A stretch of 64,000 nt of DNA from Prorocentrum cordatum (taxonomy: Eukaryota; Sar; Dinophyceae; Prorocentrales; Prorocentraceae), in NCBI GenBank assembly GCA_963575745.1, contig CAUYUJ010019104.1, positions 143,400 through 207,399 of the forward strand, read 5' to 3'. Every line of letters begins with the position of its first letter. The stretch's first letter is position 1. Of this stretch, positions 10,385 to 20,499 are shown one piece after another. Position numbers and translations under genes: made by a program. The notes below the pieces were generated by a model that saw nothing but the letters and a program-made list of their open reading frames with translations, was not told the DNA's origin and ran no database searches.

Positions 10385-10485
10385 AGGATCAGGAGGGAAA
10401 GAAACACACAGACACCATTAATCGCCGATTCCCCAGAAAATGAGGGAATATATGGGAAGTGGGGTGGAAGACAAAAACCCAAATC
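10385..10485. repeat. Dispersed repeat, copy 2
   Basis: A diverged copy of the repeat at 7,455-7,550. Shared landmarks are AGGAGGGAA, ACAC(A)(C/T)AGACAC and TATGGGAAGTGGGG at the end. Confidence 0.55.
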
Positions 10486-10559
10486 ATTGGAAAATATGGG
10501 ATGTTTTTTTATTTGTGTGTATATATTTGTGTGTCCTGGGGCCCCATTCAAAGGAAGAG

Positions 10560-11405
10560 GGGCGGGGGAGCACGGATGAAGGCACGAGGTTTTCTGATCC
10601 TCCTCCGTCTTCTAGTGCTCCGCTCGGTTTTCTTCTCCTCATCCTGGTGTTCCGTTGGCTGTTCCTCCCCGCTTCTTCTTCTCCTCCTGCGTGGGGCAGT
10701 CGTGCCGCTCTCGTGGGGTCGTTCCGAAGCCCACCCCACCCATCGCGGCTACAGCTGGGGCCCTTCTGGGCGCATTCGAAACCTTTCGGAACCACGTTCG
10801 AACTACCGCGGGCTCTTTGGGCTGTCGTGGGGCCGTCTCGAAGCTTCTTCGGGCGGCTGTTGTGTTGTGCGCACTGCGGGAGCAGTTACGACTCCCTGGA
10901 AGCCGTCTGTCTTGGGCCGTGATGGGTTCATTCGGAATTATTTTTCTGGTTTGGGCTTACTGTTTGCCCATCCTGGCCAAGCTGGGCTCTCTTGAGGTCC
11001 TCTACGGATGTTAATCCCCTCTTGGGCTGCATTGGGCCTCCACCTGCTCTTTCTGTGACGTCTTGAGGCGATTCTGGGATTTTGGAGGCTGCGAAACCCG
11101 AGCAGGCGATCACACCAACTGCGCTCGACATCATAATGTTGTATTCTATTTCGGCCTCATGGGTGCGTGCGTTTCCGGGGTCCCCTCGGGGCCCCCATTG
11201 GGTTGTGTTGGGGACCTTCGGGGCCATCTTGACGCCACCCGTGGCCGTCTTTGTCTGTTCGTCGTGGGAAGCTTGGAGCCGCGTTGGCACCCTCCTGGGA
11301 CCATCTGGGGCCTTCGTGGGCCAGTCAGAGGCGGTCTGGGGCACTCGGGGGGGCGGCTGGTCTCCGCCCGGTCGCACGAGACGAGGTGGAGCCAGGACAC
11401 ACCGA
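10560..11405. repeat. Quasi-periodic TCTTGGGG/TTCGGG block
   Basis: Loose repetition of GGGGCC, TTCGGGAC and TCTTGG words with weak 10-15 nt spacing, densest at 10,780-10,900 and 11,160-11,390. Open frames are compositional. No gene recognised. Confidence 0.45.
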
Positions 11406-11408
11406 TCG

Positions 11409-12032
11409 GCAACAGGGGTGACGCTGGGAAGGTCCTGTGCGGTCGCGTTCAGCAATTGTTCGAGGACTACCTCAAGCGCCACCGCCCCGTGCTGATCGAG
11501 AACCTAGGTACGAAGGCGCGCTACGACAAGACGTTCACGGCGGAGAAGGACGCTGAAGGCCACGGCGTTGACATGCAGCAGTTGGTGCATGAGTTGTCCG
11601 TGAAACTGACCGCGGGGCCTGGCGCCCGCAAGCAGGAAAGGGCCAGTATAGCCAGAACCAAAGTCCGAAGTCAGTTCATGGAGCCACGCGCGCGCACCGC
11701 TGCAATCCAATATTCTTTCGAGGCGCCCAGGTGCGCAAGACGCCATTTCCGGGCTGCTGGCGCGATAGCCAGGTCAGCGCCTTCAGCCACGAGGTCTTCG
11801 ACGTACCCTTCGGGGCGTCGGGCGGCGAGCGGTGCGTGACATCCTGTTCGAGGAGTTCTCCAAAAACGCGTATAGGTTCGAGGTGGGCCCAGCGGCGATG
11901 CATCGGCAGCTCCACCACCCTGAGGAGATCCACAACAAGGTTGGGGGCCTGACATACAACGTTGCGCGAACATTCGCCTGCGGCCTTGAATTGGCGACGG
12001 GCTCCGTCGCAAACGAGGAACTCCACGTGTAG
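11409..12032 (+). pseudogene. Frameshifted coding fragment, unknown family
   Basis: Three consecutive frames give a continuous, natural-looking protein. Frame 3 (about 11,409-11,720) has EDYLKRHRPVLIENLGTKA and a Lys/Glu-rich helix ending near QFMEPRARTAAIQYSF. Frame 1 (about 11,731-11,830) has TPFPGCWRDSQVSAFSHEVF and FDVPFGASGGE. Frame 3 again (about 11,832-12,032) has VRDILFEEFSKNAYRFEVGP, then HRQLHHPEEIHNKVGGLTYN, ending at a stop after EELHV. I do not recognise the domain. The amino-acid mix is much more protein-like than that of nearby frames, so I infer a decayed gene or retroelement piece. Sequencing errors could also explain the shifts. Confidence 0.35.
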
Positions 12033-13145
12033 CTACGCGGGTCCGTTTCCAATTTGGTCCGCGGGCGGCTGCCCACGCGCCGCCGCGTGGAAGACCGCTG
12101 AGAAAGTTGATCTCAACGGTCCCTGGAACAGCGTCAGCGCGCCGCAGATGCGCGCCCCCCGCCGGCGAAGGTCGGGCAACTTGCCCCCGGGGGCGAGCGG
12201 GGGCGCGCGGGGGCAAATCAACCGCGAGCCAGGATTTCACCTGGCTGGCGCGGGCTCTGGGGACGCATCTTTCTGGAATTGCGCCCCCGCGCACTCCTGC
12301 AGCGCAGTTGCTTTCTCGGGCCCGCCGCGTCGGCTCCGCGAATGGCCGCCGCGGACGCATTATCAACTCATGCCCCTGGCGCGGGCGCGCGCCGTCTGTC
12401 GAGGTCAGGCAGCGGCCCCCCAGGAGCGCGCGCGCGGGTTCGTCGTGCCAACGCCAACGACGAGAGAGGAATCCGACGCGCTTGCGAGCGTTAAGAAATG
12501 ATTTGGCGGACTGCGCCCGCGCGCGCGCCTCTGTAGCGAAGTGCCTTCTCAAGACTGCGACGGCGGCTTCCCGAACGGCGCTTGCTGTCCTGATTGGGGT
12601 CGCCTCTAGCGCGACTGCTCTCCATCGCGGGCTCCTGCGCCCGAGGAGGGCACGAGACGGAAGGGCGGGCCCTCGTTCCCTCTCTCTTTTCTAAGTGCGG
12701 CTCCTCTGTCTGTTTTTTCTCATTCTTCACCTCGCCATTTCCCCTTGCCCCATTTCTGTTCCTCTCTTCTACTTTCAGTGCCCCCCCGCTCCTTGCCCGC
12801 TTTCCACGTCTCCTCCTCTCCCCTGTTTTCGTTCTCAGTATGCGCCCCTTTTCGGTGCAAGTTCCCCCCGGCTCGGGGGCCTCGGGCTCTGGGGCCCCTC
12901 GGGGCGCGTCGACTCCCAGCAGCGACGCGCGGGGGCGGCGCCCCGCGGCTCTACGAGGCAATGCCCGATGGAGATTTGCCATCGGGGGATGGGCCAGGAA
13001 GCCCGCGAGACACCTGACAAGAATGAACTGCCATGCCGGTCGCGTGGACCAGAACGCGAGAGCCCACTGGTGCACTCGTGTCAACGCCCCGGGTCCAGGA
13101 ACCCATTGGCCATGAACCAAGGCAAATGCGTTCGGCCGCGATCTA
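12033..13145. other. GC-rich DNA, no recognisable gene
   Basis: GC-rich with scattered GCGCGC runs, followed by a CT-rich stretch at about 12,690-12,840. Overlapping open frames on both strands are rich in Arg, Ala, Gly and Pro. None shows a motif I recognise. Confidence 0.5.
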
Positions 13146-13149
13146 CTGC

Positions 13150-13810
13150 GGTGGGCGACTCCCGGTCCCCGGCAATTCCGAATGATGGGAAACGTGGAAT
13201 CACGCCAAAAAAGGATCCTTTTTTTTCCGGCGATTCCAGGTTTCCTTTGAATCCGAATTGTGGGAAACGTGGAATCCTTGCCAAAAGAAAGAATTGTGTT
13301 TGCAGTGATTCCAGGTTTCCCTTAATTCTGAAATCGCGTTTGTTGCGGCGATTTCCAGTTCCCCCGTAGTTCCGAAGTATTGACATTTTGAATTTCAGCG
13401 AACAAACATTGTTTTTGTTTTTTCCGCTGTGGTTTTGGGTGTCCCGCAATTGGAACTCCTCAGCTGCCTCTCGCCTTTGGTTCCCCGAAATGTTTTAATT
13501 AACATTACGGGTGGTATTCCAGGATTTGTTCCGTCGTGAGTACATGTTTCCTACAATTCGGAATTATGTAAAACCCCGAATGTGTTCAAACAAAAATTTT
13601 CGTTGTGATTTCAGGTTTCCCGCAATTCGAATTATGGGAAACCTTGAATTCGAATTATGGTAAACGTGGATTCACAACGAAATCCACACCCTTTTCATTG
13701 TGATTCCAGGTTTCCCGCAATGCGAACCCCCAGCGGTCCCTCCCCTTTTGTCTTCCCGAAATGCGAACTTCGAATTACGGGGAACCTCCCGCATTGCGGG
13801 GACTCTGGAA
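13150..13810. repeat. Array of hairpin-forming repeats
   Basis: GATTCCAGGTTTCCC and its near reverse complement GGGAAACGTGGAATC alternate through about 660 bp, separated by AATTC(C)GAATT-type loops. Clear units lie at about 13,232-13,284 and 13,608-13,672. Single arms are at about 13,168-13,200, 13,309-13,330, 13,700-13,725 and 13,760-13,800. Each pair can fold into a stem of about 13-15 bp with a loop of about 14 nt. No coding signal. Confidence 0.7.
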
Positions 13811-13829
13811 AGAGGGTGGGGGCTGTCCG

Positions 13830-14200
13830 AGGCCATTTTGCAAGCCTTGGAAGGGAGAGCAGCGTCGTCTGGATCTCATGGGGGGGCCGATGTACCTCGA
13901 GGCCATTCGGTGGCTTTTCGCGGTCTCTTGGGTTGCTCCTCGGGGGCTTCGCGGGGCCACGATTGGGGCCACTTGGCGCCTCGCGGTTGCCTCTTGGGGC
14001 CTCTCGGGTGCGTCTCGGGGGCCTCATGGGGGCCATTTCGTTGTCCCGGCTAGTTGGGGGTCTCTCTTGGGGCGTTTTGGAGTGCGTTTTGGGCCCGTGT
14101 AAGGGGGGGGCTCTTGGGCCGTCTTGGGGTCCTCTTGTGAGCCTCCTCGGCCGTCTTTGGGCGGTCTTTGGGGCCTCTTGAGCCGCCTTGGGCGGTCGGA
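13830..14200. repeat. Quasi-periodic TCTTGGGGCC repeat
   Basis: Words such as TCTTGGG, CTCGGGGGC, GGGGCCA and TTTTGG recur every 10-15 nt on the + strand. Long Pro/Arg-rich minus-strand frames here are compositional. Same texture as several other blocks in the window. Confidence 0.55.
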
Positions 14201-14299
14201 AGGTAGAACAGACGAGAATGGCAAACTTCATAAAAATTGCGCGGTCCTTCACGGGAGTTGCAGAGGATCCCAAATTCCTTGCGTCCGGGGGGGTCGTTC

Positions 14300-14800
14300 G
14301 GAGTTCGTCGGATTTGGTCAACATCTGTACGACATGTGGGCGAATTCTGGACGAAGGGGTGAAGAGGGGTGGTCGGATCTAGACGAAATACGATCGGAAT
14401 CGCGGTTATGATCATGCCGCGGAGGTCCGCAGAGGCCCCCGTGAGGCTCACCCAAGTACGTGAGCCGATTAAGTAGCTCTCTAGGGCCCGACCCGTCGCC
14501 TGCGGGGCCGCATGGCTTTCGGGCCTTCGCTCGGGTCTCCCGCGGCCCCTGCGGTCCAGGCGGTGCCATTTTTCCAATTGTCGTGTTCGCCCGGTCTCGG
14601 GCCCCATGGGAAATTCAGCGGGTCTGAGAATGTCTGATGGTTCTGGTGGGAGTGCGTCCCGTGATCGTCGGATTCGTTGACAATAAGTGCGGCATATACA
14701 CGAAAATGGCGAAGAGTGGCGGTCGAGATCAGGACCGAATGCGGTCCAAATCGCGTTTATGATCGGGCAGTGGAGGTCCACACAGATTCCAACGAAGGTT
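14300..14800. repeat. Diverged direct repeat of about 130 bp, two copies
   Basis: A segment at about 14,300-14,440 (containing TCGTCGGATTTGGT, GCGAATTCTGGACGA and AATCGCGGTTATGATC) is repeated in diverged form at about 14,660-14,785 (TCGTCGGATTCGTT, AATCGCGTTTATGATC, GTGGAGGTCCAC). No gene recognised in or between the copies, nor from 14,800 to 15,100. Confidence 0.55.
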
Positions 14801-15109
14801 CGCCCAACACAGACATGCCACGCACAATCAATGGTTTCGCCTCTTGGCGCCCTTCTGGGGATTCCTTGGGTGCCTTCTCGAGGTGTGTGAGGAGCTTCTG
14901 GAAAGGTCTGGAGGCAATGTGGAGCTGTCCCCGAGCGTTTCGTCGGAAACGCTCATGGCGACCCATTTGCAGTCTTGGGAGGTCTGGGGTCCGTCCGGGG
15001 GAGGACCTGAAGCAATCCTGGGCCATTTCGGGGGCTGTCCGGGGCCGCCTTCTGGGCTGTGGGAGGGGGGTGACGGCATGTGGCGGGCGGGGGGGGATCT
15101 GCAAATTTG

Positions 15110-16095
15110 TGTGCACGTGCGTTCTTGTGTACATGTACGTAAGTATGTATGTATGCATGCATGAATGCATGCATACGTGTATGCATGTATGAATGCATGT
15201 ATGTACGCACGTATGTATGTTTGTGTGTAAGTACGTCCGCACGTATGCATGTACGTTTGCATGCATATGTGTATGTATGTACACGAATGCATGCATGCAT
15301 GCGTGTACGCATATGTGATATGTGTGTAGTGTTGTGTAAATGGTTTATATATACATATGTGTATGTGTGTATGTATGTATGTATGTATATGTGTTTGTAT
15401 ATGTGTGTACGTTCGTACGTATTCATGGCTGCATGAATGTATGTACGTATGTATGTATGCATGTATGTATGTATGTGTATGCATGTATGTATGTATGGAC
15501 GGACGGGCGGATGGATGGATGCATGGATGTACGCATGCGTGCGTGCGTGCGTGTGTGTGTGTGTGTGAGTGCGTGCGTGTGTGAGTGCGTGTGCATGTGC
15601 GTGCGCGTGCGCGTGTGCGTGTGCGTGTGCGTTTGCGTGTGTGTGTATGCGTGTATGCGTGTTCGTTTGCGTGTGTGTTTGCGTGTGCGTGTGCGTGTGC
15701 GTTTGTTTGTGCGTGTGCGTATGCGTGCGCGTGCGCGTGTGCGCGTGCGCGTGCGCGTGCGCGCCTGTGCGCGTGTGTGTGGTTTCCACGTCTGAGTGGC
15801 CCTTTTTTCTCCTTACCCCCGCGGCCGCCTGCTTTGCCCTCTTCCCACTCTTGCATGCTGACCAATTCGCTTTTCGGTGCCCACATCTAGCTCTATCGCT
15901 GGTGCAGCCAACTCTGCCTCGCCGCCGACGGAGAAAGTGTGTGTGTGTGCGTGTGTGATTGTGTGTATGTGTGTGCGTGCGTGTGCGTTGGGAGGGGGGC
16001 GCGCGTGCGCGCGTGCGCGCGTGCATGTGTGTAGGTGTGTGTGTGTGTGCGCGTGTGTGTGTGTGTGTGAGTGTATGTGCGTGTGTGGGTTCCTG
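15110..16095. repeat. Alternating purine-pyrimidine tract of about 1 kb
   Basis: ATGT/ATGC tetramers dominate about 15,125-15,540. They pass into GTGC/GTGT and then GCGC-rich alternation at about 15,540-15,785. After a unique gap of about 145 bp, GTGT/GCGC alternation resumes at about 15,935-16,090. Such alternation favours left-handed Z-DNA. Long Cys/Val or His/Thr frames on both strands are artefacts of the repeat. Confidence 0.9.
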
Positions 16096-16177
16096 AGTAT
16101 TCCCGGATACCTCTCTGAGGGCTAAGAGGGTTTCAGATTAGAAGCCTTCCCAACACGTGTGCCGCCTAGCTCTCCAG

Positions 16178-16250
16178 AAGCTCTTTCGAAAGCTCTTTCG
16201 AAAAGTTTCTGGAACTCCTTCCAGAGGCTTCTGGAAGGCCTGCTGGCCCT
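16178..16250. repeat. Tandem palindromic GCTCTTTCGAAA
   Basis: GCTCTTTCGAAA is repeated twice, each with the palindrome TTTCGAAA at its centre. It is followed by TTCTGGAACTCCTTCCAGAGG and CTTCTGGAAGG, which can fold back on one another. Confidence 0.5.
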
Positions 16251-16309
16251 CCGCCGTCCGGGGGTTTTGGATTGCACAATTTTCTACGGATGCAGAAATC
16301 TGTGCGTTT

Positions 16310-16492
16310 ACGGTAGTTTTAAGTCGGGTCTGTCCTTCCTACCCTACAGGGGGCAATATTCAAAAATATTACAAAATAGTCTGGGGACGATGTGTTTGGC
16401 ATTGTTCTACCAGTTGGGGGTATTTTTGGGGCGTTTGTTATTTTTCGCCCAAAATCCGCCTGTAGGGGGACAGGCCCGACCTAACGGTAGTT
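16310..16492. mobile_element. MITE-like element, copy 2, with 9-bp target duplication
   Basis: The element occupies about 16,319-16,483 (165 bp). Its ends match copy 1 at 5,636-5,789: left TAAGTCGGGTCTGTCC, right GGGGGACAGGCCCGACCTA. It is flanked on both sides by ACGGTAGTT (16,310-16,318 and 16,484-16,492), a clear 9-bp target site duplication. A 9-bp duplication is typical of Mutator-like elements, and 8 bp would suggest hAT. The interior shares AAAATAGTCTGGGGAC and AAAATCCGCCTGTAGGGGGA with copy 1. Noncoding. Confidence 0.85.
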
Positions 16493-16719
16493 CCCCTGGG
16501 GTAATGGAGGATGATGATTAAAAAATAACCGGGGGTCGTGTTCACGCGGCGGCGCCCGGGATGACGATTAGAAAAAACCAGCCGCGGGCTGGAACACCAT
16601 CTTTTTTGAATCGTTCTCCTCCAGTCAGAAGCTTGTGCAGAAATACCAGAAAACTATGTTTGTTTTATCGTTCTCCCCCATTTTTTAAAATAAGTCGTCA
16701 TCCCGCATTAACGGTGCTC

Positions 16720-17172
16720 CTCCGGCTCCTGCTGCTCCTGCTCCTGCTCCTCCTCCAACTCCTCCTCCTCCTCCTCGAACTCCTCCATCTCCTCTTCCTC
16801 CTCCTCCTCCTCGTCCTCCTCCTCCTCCTCATTCTCCTCCTCCTCCTCCTCCTCCTCTTAATCCTCCTCCTCCTCCTGCACCTCCTGCTGCTGCTCCTCC
16901 AGGCGCGAGTGGCCGCCCTCCTCCACGGGACGACCCGTGGCCATCTTGGGGGTCTGGGCTCTCCCGTGGCGGTCCCGCGGCGGTCCCGTGGCAGTCGAGC
17001 CGCGGGGCGGCGCGGGACGCTTCGCAGGCCTTCGCGAGCTGCTCGTACCGCCCCACAGGAGGAGGAGGATGAGGAGGAGGAGGAGGAGGAGGAGGAGGAG
17101 GAGGAGGAGGGAGGAGGAGGGCGGAGGAGGAGGAGGAGGAGGAGGGCGGAGGAGGAGGAGGAGGAGGAGGCT
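16720..17172. repeat. (CTC)n and (GAG)n tracts in inverted arrangement
   Basis: A CTC-rich tract (about 16,725-16,900) and a GAG/GGA tract (about 17,055-17,172) flank about 150 bp of unique GC-rich DNA. The two tracts are complementary, so this could form a very large hairpin or intramolecular triplexes. Confidence 0.8.
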
Positions 17173-17174
17173 CA

Positions 17175-17306
17175 AGATGCCTTCGAGATGCCCCGAGAGG
17201 GCCACGCGAATCCTCGAAGAATGGATGCTGCAGGCTGCGCCCGAGAGCGCAGAACGTCTCCAACCAAAAAAGCAGCGTGCTGTTTGTTGTAATCTCTCTT
17301 TCTCTC

Positions 17307-17346
<40 letters not shown>

Positions 17347-18130
17347 CGATGTCTTTTTTCGAATTGCGGATGGCCCCGAAGGCCCCAGGAAAGCCGACAA
17401 CAGAGCCCAAAGAGGCCCCCACGGGAGCACAACAGCCCCCTAAGGCGATCCCTCGGTGGCCACTAGAGAGTTGAAGATGCAACGCCCTGAGACGCCTTGC
17501 GAGACTCACAAGAAGGGTCCATGACTTCAAGTCCCAAGATGTCGCCAAGAGAACCTTGAAGAGGCCCCCAAGTGCGCCCCAGGAGCTCGGGATGCCACAA
17601 TACCCACATAGGACTTCACCAACCTTCGAGGAAAGTTTCCAAGAGGCCCACAGCAAAAGTCCCAAGACGCCCTAAGAGGCTCTGCCTACCATAGGCTCTA
17701 GTTTTCTTGTATGTTGTTCCTCTTCTTTCTATTTCCCCTTCTTTCTTCTCATTCGTCCTGGTTCTTTCGATGCAAGTCCATGAAAACGAACAACGTGGGA
17801 GTTGCTCTGAGGCTTCCCAGACTGGCCAGGACCGTTGCACAAGCGCAAGTGCATAGCTAGCGTCCTCGTTCTGCTGCTGCTGCCCCTCCTCCCGCTTCCC
17901 TTGTCCCAGGGGTGTGAGCCAAACGGAAGGAGTCATCTCGGTGGTTGTTCTCTGGGGCACTCCAGAACCAGGACCAAATAAGGGCATACACGTACATGGA
18001 TCCACGTTGGTTTCGAGAGTACGCGTTGCGAGAAAGTGCGTATCGCGAGGCTGGTCTCGCGGACTGGGGGGCCGTATTCATGCACATGGTTGGGCGCGTC
18101 CGTTCGTCGTGGGCCCCTCCAGAAGCCGCC
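17175..18130. other. No recognisable gene; short (CT)n tract
   Basis: A CT run at about 17,293-17,347 is followed by CCAAGAGGCCCC-type quasi-repeats (17,360-17,690) and then about 440 bp of complex sequence without a recognisable protein. Confidence 0.5.
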
Positions 18131-18134
18131 CAGA

Positions 18135-18231
18135 GGAGACCAAGATCCTCGCCGAGGGCGTCGCTGGGAACACGGGGCTGCGCTCGCTCAACGTGATGTG
18201 CGGCGGGCTGGGGGACGAGGGCGCAAAGGCG
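18135..18231 (+). pseudogene. Leucine-rich-repeat fragment (RNase-inhibitor type)
   Basis: Reads TKILAEGVAGNTGLRSLNV followed by MCGGLGDEGAKA. The pattern LAEGV-x-N-x-x-L-x-x-L-N-V then LGDEGA-x-A matches one repeat of the ribonuclease-inhibitor class of leucine-rich repeats, which normally occur many in a row. Only about one repeat is preserved; Pro/Arg-coding GCC repeats follow. I infer a stranded exon or gene fragment. A second lone repeat of the same class lies at 40,913-41,017. Confidence 0.5.
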
Positions 18232-18537
18232 CCCCCCCGCCGCCGCCGCCGCCCCAGCCGTCTTCGTCGTCGCCGTCGTCGTCGTCGTGTCCTCCCATCT
18301 GGGCGTTGTGCACGGGCACTGCAAAATTGCGCCCCCTTCCCTGCCCCCCATGGGGCCCTAATGGAACCCTTCGCGGCCCTAGCCCGGCTCGAGAGACCCC
18401 CCCCCCCCCCTGCGGCGCCACCAGCACGTGGCCGAGAGAGCGCCCGCTGTGCGCTTCCGCTCCGCGGCGCCCCGCCCGCTGAACAACCCGCCCTCGGCGG
18501 TCGGGGGCGACTGCACGCCGCCCCTCCCATCGGGGCG

Positions 18538-18696
18538 GAGGAGGAGGGGGAGGAGGAGGAGGAGGAGGAGGAAGATGATGATGAGGAGGAGGAGGAGGCC
18601 TCCTCCTCATCTTCCTCCTCCTCCACCTCCTCCTCGTCCGCCTCCTCCTCCTCCTCCTCCTCCTCCTCCTCCTCCTCCTCCTCCTCCTCCTCTTGC
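18538..18696. repeat. GAG run meeting CTC run (near-palindrome)
   Basis: GGAGGAGG with GATGATGATGAGG on the left meets CCTCCTCCTCATCTTCC on the right, centred on AGGCCT at about 18,600. CTC then continues to about 18,690. The two arms can pair over tens of bases. Confidence 0.8.
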
Positions 18697-18760
18697 GCTC
18701 TTGCGCTCCTCAGCAGTCGTCCCGATGACACAAGGCGCCTGCCCTGACGAAAGACAAAAG

Positions 18761-20449
18761 TTACGGCCTGCTGAGAGGCACAGGGATGACCACCTCGCGC
18801 TTGGGGTGCGAGGGATCCTTCCCCTGTTTCAAAAGTCCCAGGGCCTTCGACTTCCATTCAGTTTCAGGTCTTCCCTGACAAAGCCTGCCTAATTCCTTGT
18901 CCTGCATACGGGCATACGCTCCACAGCGCACGCACCAGGTCAAGCTTCCATTCTGCCAGAGACGGTGGGTGGGGTGGGCCTGGGCCACGGTCCGCGGGAC
19001 CCCAGGGCACGGCAGCTGCACCAGCCGAGAGCGTATCGCCCTCGCCCCGCCACACACTCTACACCCCCACCCACCGCCAGGAGCCTGTGAGATTACGTGA
19101 CCCTTATCATCTGGGACTATCTCCAAAATCTGGGTGTCCGAATTTGCTGGCTCCCGCTTGGCACGCTCAGAATAAGACGAAACATCAGGATAACCCAGTG
19201 CGTGGACGTGCTTGAGCACAGCCACCATGTATCTGGATATGAAGGTTACCTGATCATGATGGAACCTAAGACGATCTCGTAGATGATTATTTTGCGGATG
19301 CGCCTTGGCTCCCGCCTTGGCCCAGGAGTCGGCGTCCTGGTTGCCCTGAATCCAGTGCGGCTCGTAGCCGCGCCTCTCTGCCGCTGCCTTCGCCATATGC
19401 GAGGGCATCCAACGGACGTTCACTAAATTGGCTCCGACGTCGTTTGTCCTGTCCCAGATCTGTCGCCAGAGCTCTGCGTAGCACGTGTTGCTTTTAACTG
19501 TTCCCTCCCTTCCCGCCTTCCATCCACCGTGCACCATCTTACAATGGGTAATCACGTGAATCTGTGGCCCCATCAACAATAGGGCCATGCAGAAAGCGTA
19601 CAACTCGCTGGACGGAACGTCCTGCACACGGAGGGGGTTTGGCCCGTAGGCCACTGCTTCAATCATCATATCTGTACGTACCGAAACCAAAGACCAACCT
19701 GCGCGCATCAGCCAGCGAACGTCGCTGTCGTAGGCCGAGCCGTCGATGCAGACTGTATCTCCTAACGCACCACTGCCGGGCTTGACCGCCCACTTATACG
19801 TAGCGCCTTGCAGGATCTTGGGGAACTGGGCACGGGTGGAGTCTACTAGGCCTCTAGTCCACCTTATATCAGGTCCCTGCTGAGCCCGTGCAGCGTCCCC
19901 TAGCCCATTGTGACCATGATCCCTCCGAAGCAGACAGGACCCATCACACCTCCAAATCCTGTGATACACGGTCCCTGGTTCCTGCAGGCACCACTGGCAC
20001 CTATCATCGACCACGAACTTCTTCCTGAAACCGTCTCGCTGCGTCCAGAGCCCTCCAGACACCTGTGCGATAAGCACACTAACCCCAAGATGATCTCCAA
20101 GACCTCTTAATCTGGCAAGTTCAGCACGTAGAGGCTCCACATAGGGCTCCTCAGAGACATTGTAATATGCTCCAGCCCGCATGCGCAGCAACCTCCTGGT
20201 CGCTTCATCCGCTAGGGCTTGCACAGTCCTAGGCCCAATCTCCTTGACTCCGATGGTCACACCATCCGCGTTGACCCAAACGTCCCAGGAGAGGGCCTCC
20301 CAATCCAGCCCCTGAAGGGTGAGGACCACCGCTCCAGCTAGGCCTAGGACTGTCCTCCACCCTTGGTTCCTAATCTTGACGGCATAGTCGAAGGCATGCT
20401 TCATCTGGGCGTCGGACGCCCACGATTCAAACACTGCTCTAACCCACAT
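18761..20449 (-). CDS. LINE RT C-terminus and RNase H, 562 codons
   Basis: The longest intact frame of the LINE. Residues 1-230 are the connection after the RT palm, with a zinc-knuckle-like CQWCLQEPGTVYHRIWRC (about 151-168). RNase H follows: first Asp in VCIDGSAYD (D236), Glu in SSELYAF (E282), His in WMPSHM (H351) and Asp in NQDADSWAK (D372/D374). The position expected to carry the third Asp reads ITHCKMVHGG, with His302 instead, so nuclease activity should be lost. The tail has a second Cys cluster (WGCRVCGG .. CVRCGAYA). RNase H would remove RNA from the RNA-DNA hybrid during retrotransposition. The frame is open but belongs to a frameshifted element, so it is best regarded as a relic. 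Confidence 0.8.
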   Translation of the reverse strand: MWVRAVFESWASDAQMKHAFDYAVKIRNQGWRTVLGLAGAVVLTLQGLDWEALSWDVWVNADGVTIGVKEIGPRTVQALADEATRRLLRMRAGAYYNVSEEPYVEPLRAELARLRGLGDHLGVSVLIAQVSGGLWTQRDGFRKKFVVDDRCQWCLQEPGTVYHRIWRCDGSCLLRRDHGHNGLGDAARAQQGPDIRWTRGLVDSTRAQFPKILQGATYKWAVKPGSGALGDTVCIDGSAYDSDVRWLMRAGWSLVSVRTDMMIEAVAYGPNPLRVQDVPSSELYAFCMALLLMGPQIHVITHCKMVHGGWKAGREGTVKSNTCYAELWRQIWDRTNDVGANLVNVRWMPSHMAKAAAERRGYEPHWIQGNQDADSWAKAGAKAHPQNNHLRDRLRFHHDQVTFISRYMVAVLKHVHALGYPDVSSYSERAKREPANSDTQILEIVPDDKGHVISQAPGGGWGCRVCGGARAIRSRLVQLPCPGVPRTVAQAHPTHRLWQNGSLTWCVRCGAYARMQDKELGRLCQGRPETEWKSKALGLLKQGKDPSHPKREVVIPVPLSRP

Positions 20450-20499
20450 CTGCGCGGTAAAGAATTGGCGAGGAACATCGGGTCTAGCTTCTCCACCTC

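Noticed and set aside
12033-13120. Arg/Ala-rich open frames of 180-210 codons on both strands
   Set aside because: GC-rich DNA has few stops; overlapping frames on both strands look equally plausible and none has a motif.
13695-14781. Pro/Arg-rich minus-strand frames with PPR-like or collagen-like texture (also 5.0-5.6, 28.0-28.7, 33.2-34.9 kb)
   Set aside because: Produced by quasi-periodic CCAAGAGGCCCC repeats; no start, domain or consistent frame.
14828-16026. 350-codon His/Thr-rich minus-strand frames and Cys/Val-rich plus-strand frames
   Set aside because: Artefacts of alternating ATGT/GTGC repeats, open on both strands.
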